Positions 10,013-20,687 of a stretch of 34,198 nt of DNA are shown one piece after another. Source of the DNA: Temnopleurus reevesii (lineage: Eukaryota > Echinodermata > Echinoidea > Temnopleuroida > Temnopleuridae); the NCBI GenBank assembly GCA_036244855.1, contig BQKZ01001009.1, positions 47,132-81,329 of the forward strand, given 5' to 3'. Both the position numbers and the translations under genes were made by a program. The notes beneath the pieces are model-generated. The model ran no database searches and was not told the DNA's origin. It worked only from the letters and a program-made list of their open reading frames with translations. Every line of letters starts with the position of its first letter. Position 1 is the first letter of the stretch.

Positions 10013-10560
10013 AACTTGAGCTTTAAAAGAAGAGTCTATATCCCCCCCCCAAAAAAAAAAAAATTCTTAGACAGGAGCAGAAAAAAATCGGATCAACAGA
10101 ACAAAACAGGTTTGAGAAAAATCGGATCACTAACATTTAGACGAATGGCCATTGATGACGCCATATGTGCATAATTGACCATTTTAATACTCATATCCAA
10201 GTTAGAAAATGTTACCGGTTCCCCCAAAAATAGTATTTCCTCAAAACTTTAACTTTGATTTCCATGATATAATATATTGTATGTAGATCCCCTATTTTCA
10301 CGTTTACATTCACACAAACTTTGTATCTTTCTATAGAAATGATGACTTTGCAACATTAATATGAAGAATATTCTGGTTAGCAGTGCACCCATGATGTCAT
10401 CAAATTGGCAAAATGTCCGAAAATTTTTATGAATTGCTCATTTTTTCAAGTCTTTAGAAATTCATAACTTTACTTGTCTCATTTTCTTTATTACACCTTT
10501 TCTTCTGCTCGTCATTTTTTTTCTGCCCCTTTAAAAGAAAATTATTCTTGGGTAGACTGT
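10013..10560. other. Interval with C-run/A-run tract, no gene
   Basis: A C-run directly followed by an A-run lies at about 10042-10063. Nothing else can be supported. Confidence 0.4.
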
Positions 10561-10589
10561 TCTTTTAAGTTGGCTACCAACAAGCACAA

Positions 10590-10830
10590 AATGGCTGTCA
10601 GTATAGAGAACTCTCCACTCACATTGTACACAGAATTTCACATTTTCTTCCTTTTTGTAGAAAAGTCGACAAAATTTTGCTTTTTTTTTGTATATCAAGT
10701 CTGCAAGCATTCCAAAAAATTGGTGGTGATTCCGCATTTGAAATAATTTGAAATAATAATAATTGTGATCCATCATGTACAAAGTGAATGAGGAGTTCGC
10801 GATGTATGACATCATAGATTATGCCAAAGA
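10590..10830. repeat. Repeat family A, copy 2 (inner part)
   Basis: Contains the paired inverted words CTCTCCACTCACATTGTACA and TGTACAAAGTGAATGAGGAG, with AATTTCACATTTTCTTCC between them, as in the other family A copies. The outer arms are lost or too diverged to place. Confidence 0.6.
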
Positions 10831-11464
10831 TTATCAAATTTTGCTTATTTTTTTTTTTTTACAGTTTGTTCATCTCATCTGTTTTTATTTACTGACAACA
10901 CATCAATGTGAGGGTGAAGTTCCTCTCAAATTAAGCATACATAAATCCCAGGGAGTAGGCCTACATTTTGAAATGTTTTTATTAATCCTCGTTTTCAGAT
11001 TAAATGGAAATCTACATATGCAAAACATGTAAGACCCACTATTTGTGTATTAGAATAGTGCCTTCAATAAACCATTAATCTATTGTTAGTACCTACGTAC
11101 ATTTCACTTAAATTGGGCACATTCCACTGTCTACTAAGAAGATGGTTTTAATGATTACCTAAAATTATGTCAGAAATCCTTTAGAACGATCTATTGATAA
11201 CGATAAAAGGTTACTCAACCGTTCAAAAATTACGCAACATTTCAAACGAGTATCCAATAAAAAAGTCAGCGAGTGGGGTTGATAATAAATATGATTAGCA
11301 TGTTTGGTAAATAATCACTGTCTAGTATGTTATGCGTGAGTGACCTTCATCGCGTGAAACCATAAGTATTCTATTATTCACCAACCAGTGATTTTTAAAG
11401 TACTTTGCTCTCCTTTTGTGTCCATCATATCAAAGAGATCCAAAGATGATGAACGATGATGTGC
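10831..11464. other. AT-rich interval without a gene
   Basis: No exon or repeat of the families above was recognised here. Confidence 0.35.
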
Positions 11465-11468
11465 TTAA

Positions 11469-11586
11469 AGCCCCGGTCACATAGAACCCCGGAAGCAACA
11501 CGATTCACCCCGACTCGTTGTTCTGAGGCAGTTAACTGTGAATTAACAAAGAGTCGGGGCGAATCGTGTCCTATGTGACCGGGGCT
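11469..11586. mobile_element. Palindromic MITE family M, copy 2
   Basis: Ends are AGCCCCGGTCACATAG and CTATGTGACCGGGGCT. Inside, GATTCACCCCGACTC is inverted as GAGTCGGGGCGAATC around a GTTAACTGTGAATTAAC centre. Flanks are TTA/TAA-like on both sides. Confidence 0.85.
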
Positions 11587-11599
11587 TTATTAAAGCCTA

Positions 11600-11845
11600 A
11601 GTAAAGCAAAATATTTTTATCGCAAAATTTCGTCTTCAAATCTATATAAAATGAAATAGAGTATCATAAACATGTTGCACAATAGATTGTGCGAAAAATG
11701 AACCGGTTTTGGAAAAGCTATAACCTAAAATATGCAAAATATTTCAGAGTCGTGTCCCCCGACACTATTTCAATATTTTCTTTTTTTGCTAAGGGACAAC
11801 TTCTCATGCACAAAATTGGATGAAAATTTCAGAATTTTATTGTTG
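11600..11845 (-). repeat. Dispersed repeat family B, copy 3 (minus strand, partial)
   Basis: Read on the minus strand it gives AAAATTTTCATCCA, GTGCATGAGAAG, AGAAAATATTGAAAT and TATAGATTTGAAGACGAAAT in the same order as the copies at 9627 and 13147. Confidence 0.6.
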
Positions 11846-12080
11846 TGTATACTTTATTATCATTCTATTGTCAAATCTCGAAGTGCCTGATAACAATCAA
11901 AATATTACTATATCCAAGAAAGGGTGATAGATATGATATAACGGTCTATTTCAGATTTTCGAAAGAATCAGCTCGTATCAAAATGCTAAGGTCTCAAAAT
12001 GTGTATATAAGAATTATATGTCATGATAAACATCCCCAAAAATTTCACATTTCTTAATCTTTACTAAACATATATTAGGG

Positions 12081-12692
12081 CTTAAAGAAGAACGAAACCC
12101 TGCATTTTATATTCTCTCAGTAGATGGAGAAAAATAAAATGAACCAACTGTGAAAATTTGAGCATAATCCGACGATCCATTCAAAAGTTATGAATTTACA
12201 AAGTTATAGTGAATGTCCCGTCATGGGAATCCTCGAGTCGGCAACGCCGACCAATTATTAGTCGTCTACGTTCAAATCTGTGACGTATTTGTGGACAGCT
12301 CTCCATTCATTCTGTACACAAAATTTAACAATTTCTTCTTTTTTTCAGAAAAGTGGACAAAATTTTCCCTTTTCTCGTCAGTATTATAGGTGTTGGATAA
12401 TTCTTCAAGTATTGTTGGAAGAATAATGTTGAATAGTTATGGTATATTCAATCAAATTCCATAATTATAAAAAATCATGTACAAAATAAATGGAGAGTTG
12501 TCCGCATATCGTCATAGATTTGTTAAGCGTTGCCAATTCAAGGATCCCCATGACATGGGATAATTGAAACTTTGAAAATTCGTAACTTTTGAACGGACTG
12601 TCCAATTAAGCTCAAATTTTCACAGTTTGATCATCGTATTTTTCTTCATCGACTGATAGCAAATTAATTCCAGGGTTTCATTCCACTTTAAG
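12081..12692. mobile_element. Repeat family A, copy 3: full-length 612-bp inverted-repeat element
   Basis: The terminus CTTAAAGAAGAACGAAACCC is mirrored by GGGTTTCATTCCACTTTAAG. Long inverted arms follow: AACTGTGAAAATTTGAGC against GCTCAAATTTTCACAG, and ATTCAAAAGTTATGAAT against ATTCGTAACTTTTGAA. The inner pair is CCATTCATTCTGTACA against TGTACAAAATAAATGG. There is no transposase. The mirrored ends make it the best specimen for defining family A. Confidence 0.75.
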
Positions 12693-13146
12693 CAAAAGAC
12701 GTATAGATAAGATAATGGTGTGTCAATAATGCCCCACCCCCTCGCCCTCCGAATCAGGTATTTGATTGAATATGTACAATCCCAATACTGGGGGAATATA
12801 GGAGGTGAATTTTTGGGGAATCCTTCAAATAATCTTCGATTTATTTTCCCTCCAAATATTTAGGGGCGTTTTTATATCCGTCTTTTGTACTCCCCGTAAT
12901 AGGGAATGTGTGATGATTTTACAGTCTACTATATAATGTTATGGCGTCCTTCAAAAAGCCCATTATTAGGGATAAAACCCCATTTCTTACAAAAAGATCA
13001 CTAAAATAGAAAACCCTTTTATTGACGTTAAATGAATTTCCCCAAAAAGGTTCTTAAAGCCCAAATAAAGTTTTGGTAAAGATTAAGAAAGGTGAATTTG
13101 ACGGGATGTTTACAATAACATATATATCTTACACACATCGTTTTAT
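12693..13146. other. Interval without a gene
   Basis: No exon or recognised repeat is seen. Confidence 0.35.
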
Positions 13147-13555
13147 GAACTGATTCTTTTTGAAAATTTGAATTTGACTGTCAAATAAGATTTAGCCGAC
13201 CATCATGTTAATAAAATATTTTCTTTGTTATCGAACACATTCAAGGTTATTTCCAATAATTGACAAAAAGAATAATCAAAAAAGGGTATACACACAAATT
13301 AAATTCTAAAATTTTCATCCAGTACTGTGCATGAAAAGGTGTCCTTTCTTTAGTAAGAAAATATTGATTCAGTCTCATGGTACCCGAGACTGAGCCTGAG
13401 GTTAGAGCTTTACTAAAAAAAAATAGGTTATCCTGGTTATAGCTTCACTATACCTCATTAATTTTTATACAGTCTTTTTTGCAATATATTCATGATACTA
13501 TATTGCATTTTATTTAGATTTGAAGACAAAATTTAGGGGAAAATATTTTCTTTTA
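13147..13555 (+). repeat. Dispersed repeat family B, copy 2
   Basis: Collinear with 9627-10012 over several blocks and with an additional stretch around 13380-13440. See copy 1 for the shared words. Confidence 0.6.
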
Positions 13556-13609
13556 TCAAAACTTTACTTTAGCCTAGAACCAGGGAGTTGAGAGTTTATA
13601 AACCAATAG

Positions 13610-13680
13610 CGGAAGTGTCGGATCTGTAAGGGTTAGTTGTAGAGCGTCTGCTTCGTGAACGAGAGGTCATAAAATTATGC
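13610..13680 (+). repeat. tRNA-like relic
   Basis: GGTTAGTTGTAGAGCGTCTG followed by CTTCGTGAACGAG resembles the D and anticodon arms of a tRNA, but no T-arm or B box is present. Probably a SINE relic, not a tRNA gene. Confidence 0.3.
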
Positions 13681-13819
13681 TCGCCATAAGTTACAATTAA
13701 TGCACGCACCCCTCATCAAAGTTTGAACCCATCAAAAGTTAAAAATTAAATCACGATGGAACATCCCCCCCCCCTTCCCGAAAAAAAAAGATGAAAAGGC
13801 CATAAGCTAAAATTTTTAG

Positions 13820-14815
13820 CTCTTTCATCAACTCTTAGGTTCCAAATCAAACCTACGATTATTTGAAAAAGTAAAAATAAAAATGAACAACAATGAACTG
13901 CATAGGGTAATGGAATGTAAATACTTAGGCGTCATATTAGATAGCTCTCTAACTTGGACCCCTCAAATAGACAATGTGAGAAAAAAAGTTCTTCAGACAT
14001 TTTACTCCTTAAAACGCATAAGATTTTATATTCCCAGAAGTACAGCCCTTCAATTGTATAAGTCCATGATTCAACCAATTTTCGATTATTGTTGTATAAT
14101 CTGGAGAAATGGGAACAAGGGCCAGCTTGATCGCCTACAGGTTTTACAGAACAGAGCTTTAAGGTCCGTATTAGAAGTCAATAACACTTTTAACAGAGCT
14201 ACATTATATGATATTCTTGAAATTGATCAACTAAACGAAAGGTGGGATAAGCTTTCAATTATAAGTGTTTTCAAATTAGTAAATAATCTTGCCCCGCCTG
14301 CTCTCTGCAATCGCATTCAATTGAAATCCCATAAGTATAGTTTACGAAACACAGACCATCAAATTAAATTACCGAAACCTCGTTCAAATTATTTAGCAAA
14401 CAGCCCTCTATATTCAGCTTCCAAATTGTTTAACAACTTACCCGCATCAACCCGAATAGAAAAAAATCCAGTATCATTCGCACGTCTCATAACGCTCACT
14501 TAAACCCCCCCCCACCCTCTTACACGCAGCATACATTTCATTCATTTTGTTTATTTTCCGAAACCGATTAGCTTACGTTCTGTAAAACCTTAGATTTATG
14601 TTTTTGTAAATTTTGTTTACATGTTATATTTTAGTTTGTATGATTTTGATGATTTATTTTTCTTCTTTTAAGTTTCCGTTATAATTTTGTTTGTACTACC
14701 TATTTTGTATGTTCTACCTTGTTCACGGCCTTGCTGAAAAGCAGCTTTTAGCTGATAGCAGGCTTTTACCGTGATTAAATAAATAAAATACAATACAAAT
14801 ACAATACAATACAAC
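13820..14815 (+). mobile_element. 5'-truncated non-LTR retrotransposon, second family
   Basis: An RT C-terminal frame, a 3' UTR containing CTTGCTGAAAAGCAGC-type sequence, and a terminal tail of repeated ATACA units (about 14787-14813) mark a LINE 3' end. The family differs from the one at 7190 in protein sequence and in tail type. Its frame is open upstream of the ATG from about 13826. Confidence 0.8.
13883..14503 (+). pseudogene. Reverse transcriptase C-terminal fragment (LINE ORF2)
   Basis: 206 residues, starting just after the point where the catalytic YADD block would lie. It begins with the thumb motif C-K-Y-L-G-V-I-L-D and continues with S-L-T-W, then L-Y-K-S-M-I-Q-P-I-F-D-Y-C and L-Q-N-R-A-L-R, which are standard for Jockey/CR1-group ORF2 C-termini. 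Residues before the ATG (G-S-K-S-N-L-R-L-F-E) continue the RT frame back to about 13826. The frame ends at TAA and is followed by a run of C. The catalytic core is absent, so it is inactive. Confidence 0.85.
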
Positions 14816-15199
14816 CCCCTTCCCAAAAAGTAAATATAATTTTCAAAAAAGATATAGAGAGATATTGTTATTTTTTACATAGAGCACTGCACCCCTACCT
14901 CTAACTAAATGGTCCTTGCACGACTCCGCAGAAGCAGCCCCCACATGAAACGCCTCGCCCATTATGAACTCCTTTCAAGGCAAATCGGAAATGAGCCTAT
15001 GAGCCCCTCGATCTCGAGTTAGGGGAATAAAGTAATTCACAGGTGAATCGTAGAAATATTGTTCTCAATGTATACACCATTCCACCCCCTTACTCCTTAC
15101 CCCTCCCCTTTCTTCTTCCTCCCCACCCCCTACGCCCCTCCCCCTTGAGGAAGCTTGAGTGTGCCGGCAGATAATACGAATTCGTAACCCCTTCCCCTA
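14816..15199. other. Interval upstream of gene B, no gene
   Basis: A pyrimidine-rich stretch (about 15080-15145) is the only notable feature. Confidence 0.4.
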
Positions 15200-15204
15200 C
15201 GATT

Positions 15205-15425
15205 TTTTTGTGGGGCGGGGTAGTCTGCCAGAACAGACCCTTGGGTTTCGTTGTGCACATACACAGAGGGTGATACAGCGTATGCATTGTGTGTCTGCCT
15301 GCCTAGACTGAGGATAGTGATGTAGTCACATAATTCATAACCTGTATCATGCTCTGCGCACGCACACACCGAAAGTCTAGGGTATGTGCTTTCAAACTAG
15401 GGGCGCGGTATGTGGGGCGGGGCTA
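15205..15425 (+). promoter_or_regulatory. Candidate promoter region of gene B (two GC boxes)
   Basis: TGGGGCGGGG at about 15211 and GGGGCGGGGC at 15414-15423 are Sp1-type GC boxes in an otherwise AT-rich region, 240-450 bp before the start codon of the transporter exon. No TATA box is evident. This is a positional inference only; the 5' UTR could include an upstream exon, because TTCAG directly precedes the ATG. Confidence 0.25.
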
Positions 15426-15662
15426 CTTTGATAGCCTTCCTTTGGTCAATCAACCATTATTCAATCAACAAGGAATTATACCTTTGAGTGAACTCATAAG
15501 ACTATTAGTACATGAATTGGACTGTCCTACCATTCTCCTGGTTCTCTCTGGAGTTTATCCCTCCTGCTAGACCTACAATCTGGCATCGAACGGAAAATAG
15601 TCAAACAGTTCATATTTAGATAAATTGTATCATTAGCTCTTTCGTGGAAAATATATTCAGTG

Positions 15663-15861
15663 ATGGCGTTAAATTTCCGTGAATTGATAAGTTCTCCAAC
15701 ATTCTTCGTCACGTTGTTGGCTTTTCTGGCTACTTTTGCGATGGTTGGAACAGTGAAATCGTTCGGAATATTTCTTGAAGACATAAAGATCAGTCTTGAG
15801 ACTAACTCGACCGATATAGGTCTTGCTTTGGGTCTCTTTTATGGATTTGCTTATTTTCCAG
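15663..15861 (+). CDS. Gene B exon 1: SLC16/monocarboxylate-transporter-like MFS protein, N-terminus
   Basis: ATG at 15663 has a good context (G at -3, G at +4). The 66 complete codons encode a short cytosolic head, a TM1 helix (F-F-V-T-L-L-A-F-L-A-T-F-A-M), then G-T-V-K-S-F-G-I-F-L-E-D-I and a loop with N-S-T, then the start of TM2 (L-A-L-G-L-F-Y-G-F-A-Y-F-P). The K-S-F-G-I-F-L pattern after TM1 is characteristic of SLC16 proteins, which carry monocarboxylates or related small solutes, usually at the plasma membrane. The classic D-G-G-W-G-W signature before TM1 is missing. The exon ends in phase 1 at a CCAG/GTAAAT donor. Joined to 33066 it reads F-A-Y-F-P-A-P-V-I-A-L-L-Y, as expected for TM2. 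Substrate unknown. Confidence 0.75.
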
Positions 15862-15888
15862 GTAAATATTGAGTATGAAATTATGGTA

Positions 15889-15935
15889 TAGGGTACATGC
15901 CAGTAATATGAGACTGCAGGTAATATGGCACGCGT
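15889..15935. repeat. Fragment with AGGGTACATGCCAGTAATAT terminus
   Basis: The words GTAATATGAGAC and GCAGGTAATATG recur at 16644-16658 and 23534-23548. The inverted form AGTCTCATTTTACC...GTACCCT at 23711-23736 suggests they are ends of one MITE family. Confidence 0.45.
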
Positions 15936-16014
15936 GACTTAAAAACCATATAACTTATCTTAATCATCTTCACAAATGCGTATAGTACCATTTAGAGTTT
16001 AATCCAGTCCCTTA

Positions 16015-16322
16015 AGCCCTGGTCACATAGGACCCCGATTCACCCCGGAGATCCGGGGCTCTTTTTGGCTCAATCGGGGTGAATCGGGATACACTTTCCC
16101 AAGCTCGAGTGCTGATTTTTCTATGTGACCACAAACACGGCCAAAAACAGCCAAAAACAGTCGTGTTGGGCTCCCGATTCACCCCGGAGATCCGTGTTGG
16201 AATCCGATTGGCCCCGGAAGCAACACGATCGGCCCCGGAAGCTACACGATCGGCCCCGGAGCAGAGTCAAATGCTGCTCCGGGGTGAATCGGGGTGAATC
16301 GGGGTCCTATGTGACCAGGGCA
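16015..16322. mobile_element. Palindromic MITE family M, copy 3 (long variant, 308 bp)
   Basis: Ends are AGCCCTGGTCACATAGGA and TCCTATGTGACCAGGGCA, with perfect TTA target duplications (16012-16014 and 16323-16325). The interior is longer than in other copies and has three tandem GGCCCCGGA-type units (about 16211-16262). Confidence 0.9.
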
Positions 16323-16880
16323 TTAGCTCCATTTTGGATGTTTCAACCGTTTATTAAGTGAAAGTTTGCTGAAAATATCACCAAAACTTGAAAGGGTATG
16401 TAAAAATATCATCATTTTGTAGCCTTGATGTAAAATTGGACATACCGTTAAATCCAAAAAAACAACAACAACAACATGATTGCCCTGCAGTAAGTCAGGT
16501 TATTTTGCATATGAACTCAACTCTTTATACTTTACCAAAGCTTAATGACTGTTTTAAACAACACACGTATTTATTATTATATATACTCTACTAAATTAGC
16601 TCAAAACATGTTATAAAACCTCCAATGGGACCTTGCTGTGCTGCAGGTAATATGAGACGTCAATAACATCGTATTTACTTAATGGTGTTGAGGGCCAATG
16701 TTCATGGCTACATTTAATAGAAATCTATCATATTTGATTAAAACCTACTAACAAAAAGTATTTTATAAAAAATGTAGAAAAGCAAATTACACTTAACCAT
16801 CTTCAAACCAAATCACGAAACGAAATGTTTTGTGCAATTTTTATTCACCTTAAGGTCGTCTTCTACGGTATAAAGCTGAC
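16323..16880. other. Intron interval without a gene
   Basis: Apart from the CAGGTAATATGAGAC word at 16644-16658 nothing is recognised. Confidence 0.35.
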
Positions 16881-16883
16881 CAG

Positions 16884-17001
16884 GGCCCCGTAACATAAAG
16901 CTTTGCAATCGATCGTACGATTGATATCAATCGCAAGTCTATGGGAAATCATTGACAAAAGTTTGCGATTGATTGCAAACTTGCTTTATGTTACAGGCCC
17001 C
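16884..17001. mobile_element. Palindromic MITE with GGGCCCCGTAACATAAAG ends, copy 1
   Basis: GGCCCCGTAACATAAAG on the left mirrors CTTTATGTTACAGGCCCC on the right; inside, TTGCAATCGATCG mirrors CGATTGATTGCAA. About 118 bp. A second copy lies at 18165-18275. Confidence 0.8.
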
Positions 17002-17164
17002 AGAAGCACACTTCGACGTTAGCTTTTGAAAATATGCCCTCTTGCGGCCAAAATAGTCTAATGAAATGAATATTAACAAGATGATGCAAATCACAATCTT
17101 CTCACTGCCTTGCTAAATATTCATGGTTGGTAGGTACGATGATGTACACTGAAACGAAGACTCG

Positions 17165-17324
17165 ATTATAATAATAATAGATGCAATTTATATAGCGCAC
17201 GTATCCACTCTGCTGAGTGCTCAAGGCGCTTTTACATTATTATTACCCTGGCTTTAGCCCGGCAGCCATTCACGGCGCACTTGGCATTTCAAAGAATAAA
17301 TATTCCTGCCAGGTACCCATTCAC
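17165..17324 (-). mobile_element. SINE family S, copy 2, cut by the assembly gap
   Basis: On the minus strand the 3' half is present: GTACCTGGCAGG, GCCGGGCTAAAGCC, GAGCGCCTTGAGCACTC-like sequence, then GCGCTATATAAATTGCATCT and an ATT tail. The tRNA-derived head should lie inside the N run. Confidence 0.8.
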
Positions 17325-17829
17325 NNNNNNNNNNNNNNNNNNNNNNNNNNNNNNNNNNNNNNNNNNNNNNNNNNNNNNNNNNNNNNNNNNNNNNNNNNNN
17401 NNNNNNNNNNNNNNNNNNNNNNNNNNNNNNNNNNNNNNNNNNNNNNNNNNNNNNNNNNNNNNNNNNNNNNNNNNNNNNNNNNNNNNNNNNNNNNNNNNNN
17501 NNNNNNNNNNNNNNNNNNNNNNNNNNNNNNNNNNNNNNNNNNNNNNNNNNNNNNNNNNNNNNNNNNNNNNNNNNNNNNNNNNNNNNNNNNNNNNNNNNNN
17601 NNNNNNNNNNNNNNNNNNNNNNNNNNNNNNNNNNNNNNNNNNNNNNNNNNNNNNNNNNNNNNNNNNNNNNNNNNNNNNNNNNNNNNNNNNNNNNNNNNNN
17701 NNNNNNNNNNNNNNNNNNNNNNNNNNNNNNNNNNNNNNNNNNNNNNNNNNNNNNNNNNNNNNNNNNNNNNNNNNNNNNNNNNNNNNNNNNNNNNNNNNNN
17801 NNNNNNNNNNNNNNNNNNNNNNNNNNNNN
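17325..17829. other. Assembly gap (505 N)
   Basis: Undetermined bases. Open frames spanning it are meaningless. A single further N lies at 32455. Confidence 1.
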
Positions 17830-18164
17830 ATTTATGCCGTAGTTTCTGAAATCTTGAGGTTCTGCTGCTAAGTGTAGGCATGACTATCGTAGCTTCACAT
17901 TGGAATGTTTTCTCAGCAAGAATTTAAATCGCACATGCACATGAATTCTTATTTTCCTTTTATAAGAAGGTTTTGCTTATATTGCATCTTACCACTATTG
18001 GATTGTGCTTGTGTTCAATTGTGCAAAATCATTTACAAAAGGAAGTGTATATAAATATTCTGTACAATATAAGCCGGCTTACTAATAGAAACAAATTTAT
18101 GCACGCCCCTCCCCCCAGTATTCATATTTGTTGGCTTCCTGTTTGTCCAGGACAAGCTTTCCTG

Positions 18165-18275
18165 GGCCCCGTAAAATAACGATTTCCAATCAATTGCAAG
18201 TCTATGGGAAATCATGTTGTAAAGTTTGCGATTGATCGCTAAATTAATTGTATCTCTTTTATGTTAAGGGCCCCA
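18165..18275. mobile_element. Palindromic MITE with GGGCCCC ends, copy 2
   Basis: CTGGGCCCCGTAAAATAACG and TTATGTTAAGGGCCCCAG are the ends. It shares CAAGTCTATGGGAAATCAT with copy 1 at 16884. Confidence 0.75.
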
Positions 18276-18875
18276 GGTCGTATAGAAGGCATAACATTTG
18301 CATCTATATTAGTACAGCCGTTTATTTGAAAAGAACTTGTGACGGAATTTCTTTTTAGTGCTCGATGAACTCTTGCTGATGCGCCCTATACAGTTTTGTG
18401 TCTGAAAGGCAAAGGCTTCCAAAATAAATCTTAGAGGATAATATACACCTATAAGAACGGTGTCATATACCTCTACTACTTAGACTGGATCAAGCTCTAA
18501 AATTAATTCAGAAAAACGTAAATTTCCCGATATTTTAGAACACGTTATCATCTACCATTACTAGGAGGCTGCCATTTTGTTTAGAACAGATATTTCAACA
18601 TGATCCATGGAAATGTTCATGAAACTTCAAAATAATTCAATCTTTGGTGAATGAAATACGTCATATTGGAAAAAATGCGTGATGGGTGTCCAATATATTT
18701 GTGAGACTTGTAATAAATAACCAGTTTTCAAATCACCCGATTATACTACAGAAATTAATTTGCTTTTAGTGTGCTTCCTTAAAAACAGAATTCCCTTTAT
18801 TCAGCAAGCCTTCAATGTATTGAAGTCTATTGTTTGAATACAGGTGAAAACGTAGCGTTTTGCTGTTGACCCCTT
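18276..18875. other. Intron interval without a gene
   Basis: No exon or known repeat recognised. Confidence 0.35.
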
Positions 18876-18877
18876 TT

Positions 18878-18922
18878 ATAATAATAATAATAATAATAGA
18901 TGCAATTTATATAGCGCACAAA
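18878..18922 (-). repeat. SINE family S 3' tail only
   Basis: Minus strand GCGCTATATAAATTGCATCT followed by (ATT)n. It stops abruptly where the LINE tail at 18935 begins. Confidence 0.7.
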
Positions 18923-18934
18923 TGCATGACTTTA

Positions 18935-19045
18935 AATTGACTTGATTTGATACATTTATTTTAACACGGTTTAAAAAAAGCCCACTTCAGCACCGGTGCT
19001 GTTTTTCAATGGGGCCGTGCAGTAAAAATACATTCAATTGCAAAA
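18935..19045 (-). mobile_element. 3' end of the minus-strand LINE family (solo fragment)
   Basis: Nearly the same sequence as the 3' terminus of the LINE at 20296: ACTGCACGGCCCCATTGAAA, then a region with AACCGTGTTAAAATAAATG and a TATCAAATCAA end on the minus strand. Confidence 0.75.
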
Positions 19046-19925
19046 GGCTAACTTGTTGCAGTCTTCATGTGATTGTATAACGCTATATAAAGTCACGTGT
19101 ATATATTGGTTGAAATCGTCATCCGATAATGCAGATTCCTTTCTTTCTTTTGTTTTGTCACAAGGAAACTTGAACTCTCCCGCGAAAAAAAAACGCCAAC
19201 ACCCTTGCCAATGAAATACAACTGTAAAGTGAACAAAACGATATTTTTATACATATTTTAAGATATTGAAATATATGACCATATGTGAAATATATCTTTC
19301 TTCAAATTTTAAGATTATATTTCGATCAAGGACGTTCTACGCGGGGATAACAAAATACTTTATCGTACCAAAGAACAAAATGGTATCCCTCGGGTATTGC
19401 TAGCAGACGAAATCTTGGCTCAGAAAATGGTGATTTATCTTCCAATTCTGTTTCTTCTTGTTCAATGAAATGAAGTATTCCAATAAATCGATAAATATTA
19501 CCCCTCCTGAAATAAGTCAATACATTTGTGGGGTTTCAATCCCCTTCAAATCTTTCATATCTAGCAATAGAGACAGTCGCCTGTATGGTATTAACATTTT
19601 TTCTTTAAGAAACACCAACAATAGAAGGGATCAAGGTATGTAGTACAGCATGGACATGACAAAAAGACTTGCGATGCAATTGTTCCTCAGATCGATGGTG
19701 ATCTGTCGTCTTCCCATTTTGTTCATATTCAGCTGCATTGACAATGACGTCTAAACAATTATTCTAAATCATTGACAAGCGAGTGGGTTTCGTACGATGA
19801 TGTTTATTGCAACAGAATGTCACGAGTAACATCGCCCACTGTTGAAGTAGACGCTTTTGATGATGTGAAAATTATCGCTCGCTGTCGTTCACCTAAAACA
19901 CACAAAATACAATATGGTGATCTTA
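19046..19925. other. Intron interval without a gene
   Basis: No supported feature. Short open frames at 19326-19520 and 19772-19990 have no domain. Confidence 0.35.
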
Positions 19926-20054
19926 AGCCCCGGTCACATGGCCCCGGAAGCAACACGATTAAACACGACTCTTTGTTCGGAGGCAGTTAACTGTTAAGTA
20001 ACAAAGAGCCGTGTTGAATCGTGTGCTTCCGGGGTCCTATATGTGACCGGGGCA
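19926..20054. mobile_element. Palindromic MITE family M, copy 4
   Basis: Ends AGCCCCGGTCACATG and ATGTGACCGGGGCA with TTA on both sides (19923-19925 and 20055-20057). Inside, GGAAGCAACACGATTAAACA is inverted on the right arm. Confidence 0.88.
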
Positions 20055-20687
20055 TTAATGAGACCCAAGTACTTTAATAACAGAATATTATGAGAAAATT
20101 AAGGGAAACGGGGATGTGAATAATGTATACATTAAAAGTTACCCTTATCTCAATACATCGTCATGACTTTGTATAACTTTCAAGTTACATCATAGTTATT
20201 AAAAACTAAACATGTGCATTGCTTCCTCATGATTTACAACGTGTTTTAACTTGGTTTTGAAAGAGGTTCATCGTGGTGAAGAATAATTGAAGAGAGTTTG
20301 ATTTAATTTGATTTGATACATTTATTTCAACACGGTTAAAAACCCAGTTCAGCACATGCTGTTTTTCAATGGGGTCGTGCAGTAAAAAATACATTCAATT
20401 ACAGTGGATACATCATGTACATTATAAATTAAAAATACATGTAACAAACATAAGGATTCAAAGTGAAGTATTATACTTTAAATACTTGAATTACAAAAGT
20501 AAAAAAAAAAAAACAAAACAATTAAAAAAAAAAAATTAAAAAAATAAAAAAAAAAAAATGCATTTGTGTGAATATAGTTCAGGAATTAAGAATAAATAAA
20601 AAGAATGAAGGAGATAAACAATGCAAAATTAGAGATATGATTAAACGTTAAAATACTAAATGTAAAAACTTAGGAATTTTATTAAAC

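Noticed and set aside
10474..11032. Overlapping open frames on both strands of 72-94 codons
   Set aside because: They lie in family A repeat sequence and are not consistent between copies.
15660..15662. GTG at 15660 as the start of the transporter
   Set aside because: The ATG at 15663 follows at once and has a good context; eukaryotic GTG starts are rare.
17217..17881. Open frames of about 190-210 codons
   Set aside because: They are made almost entirely of assembly-gap N bases.
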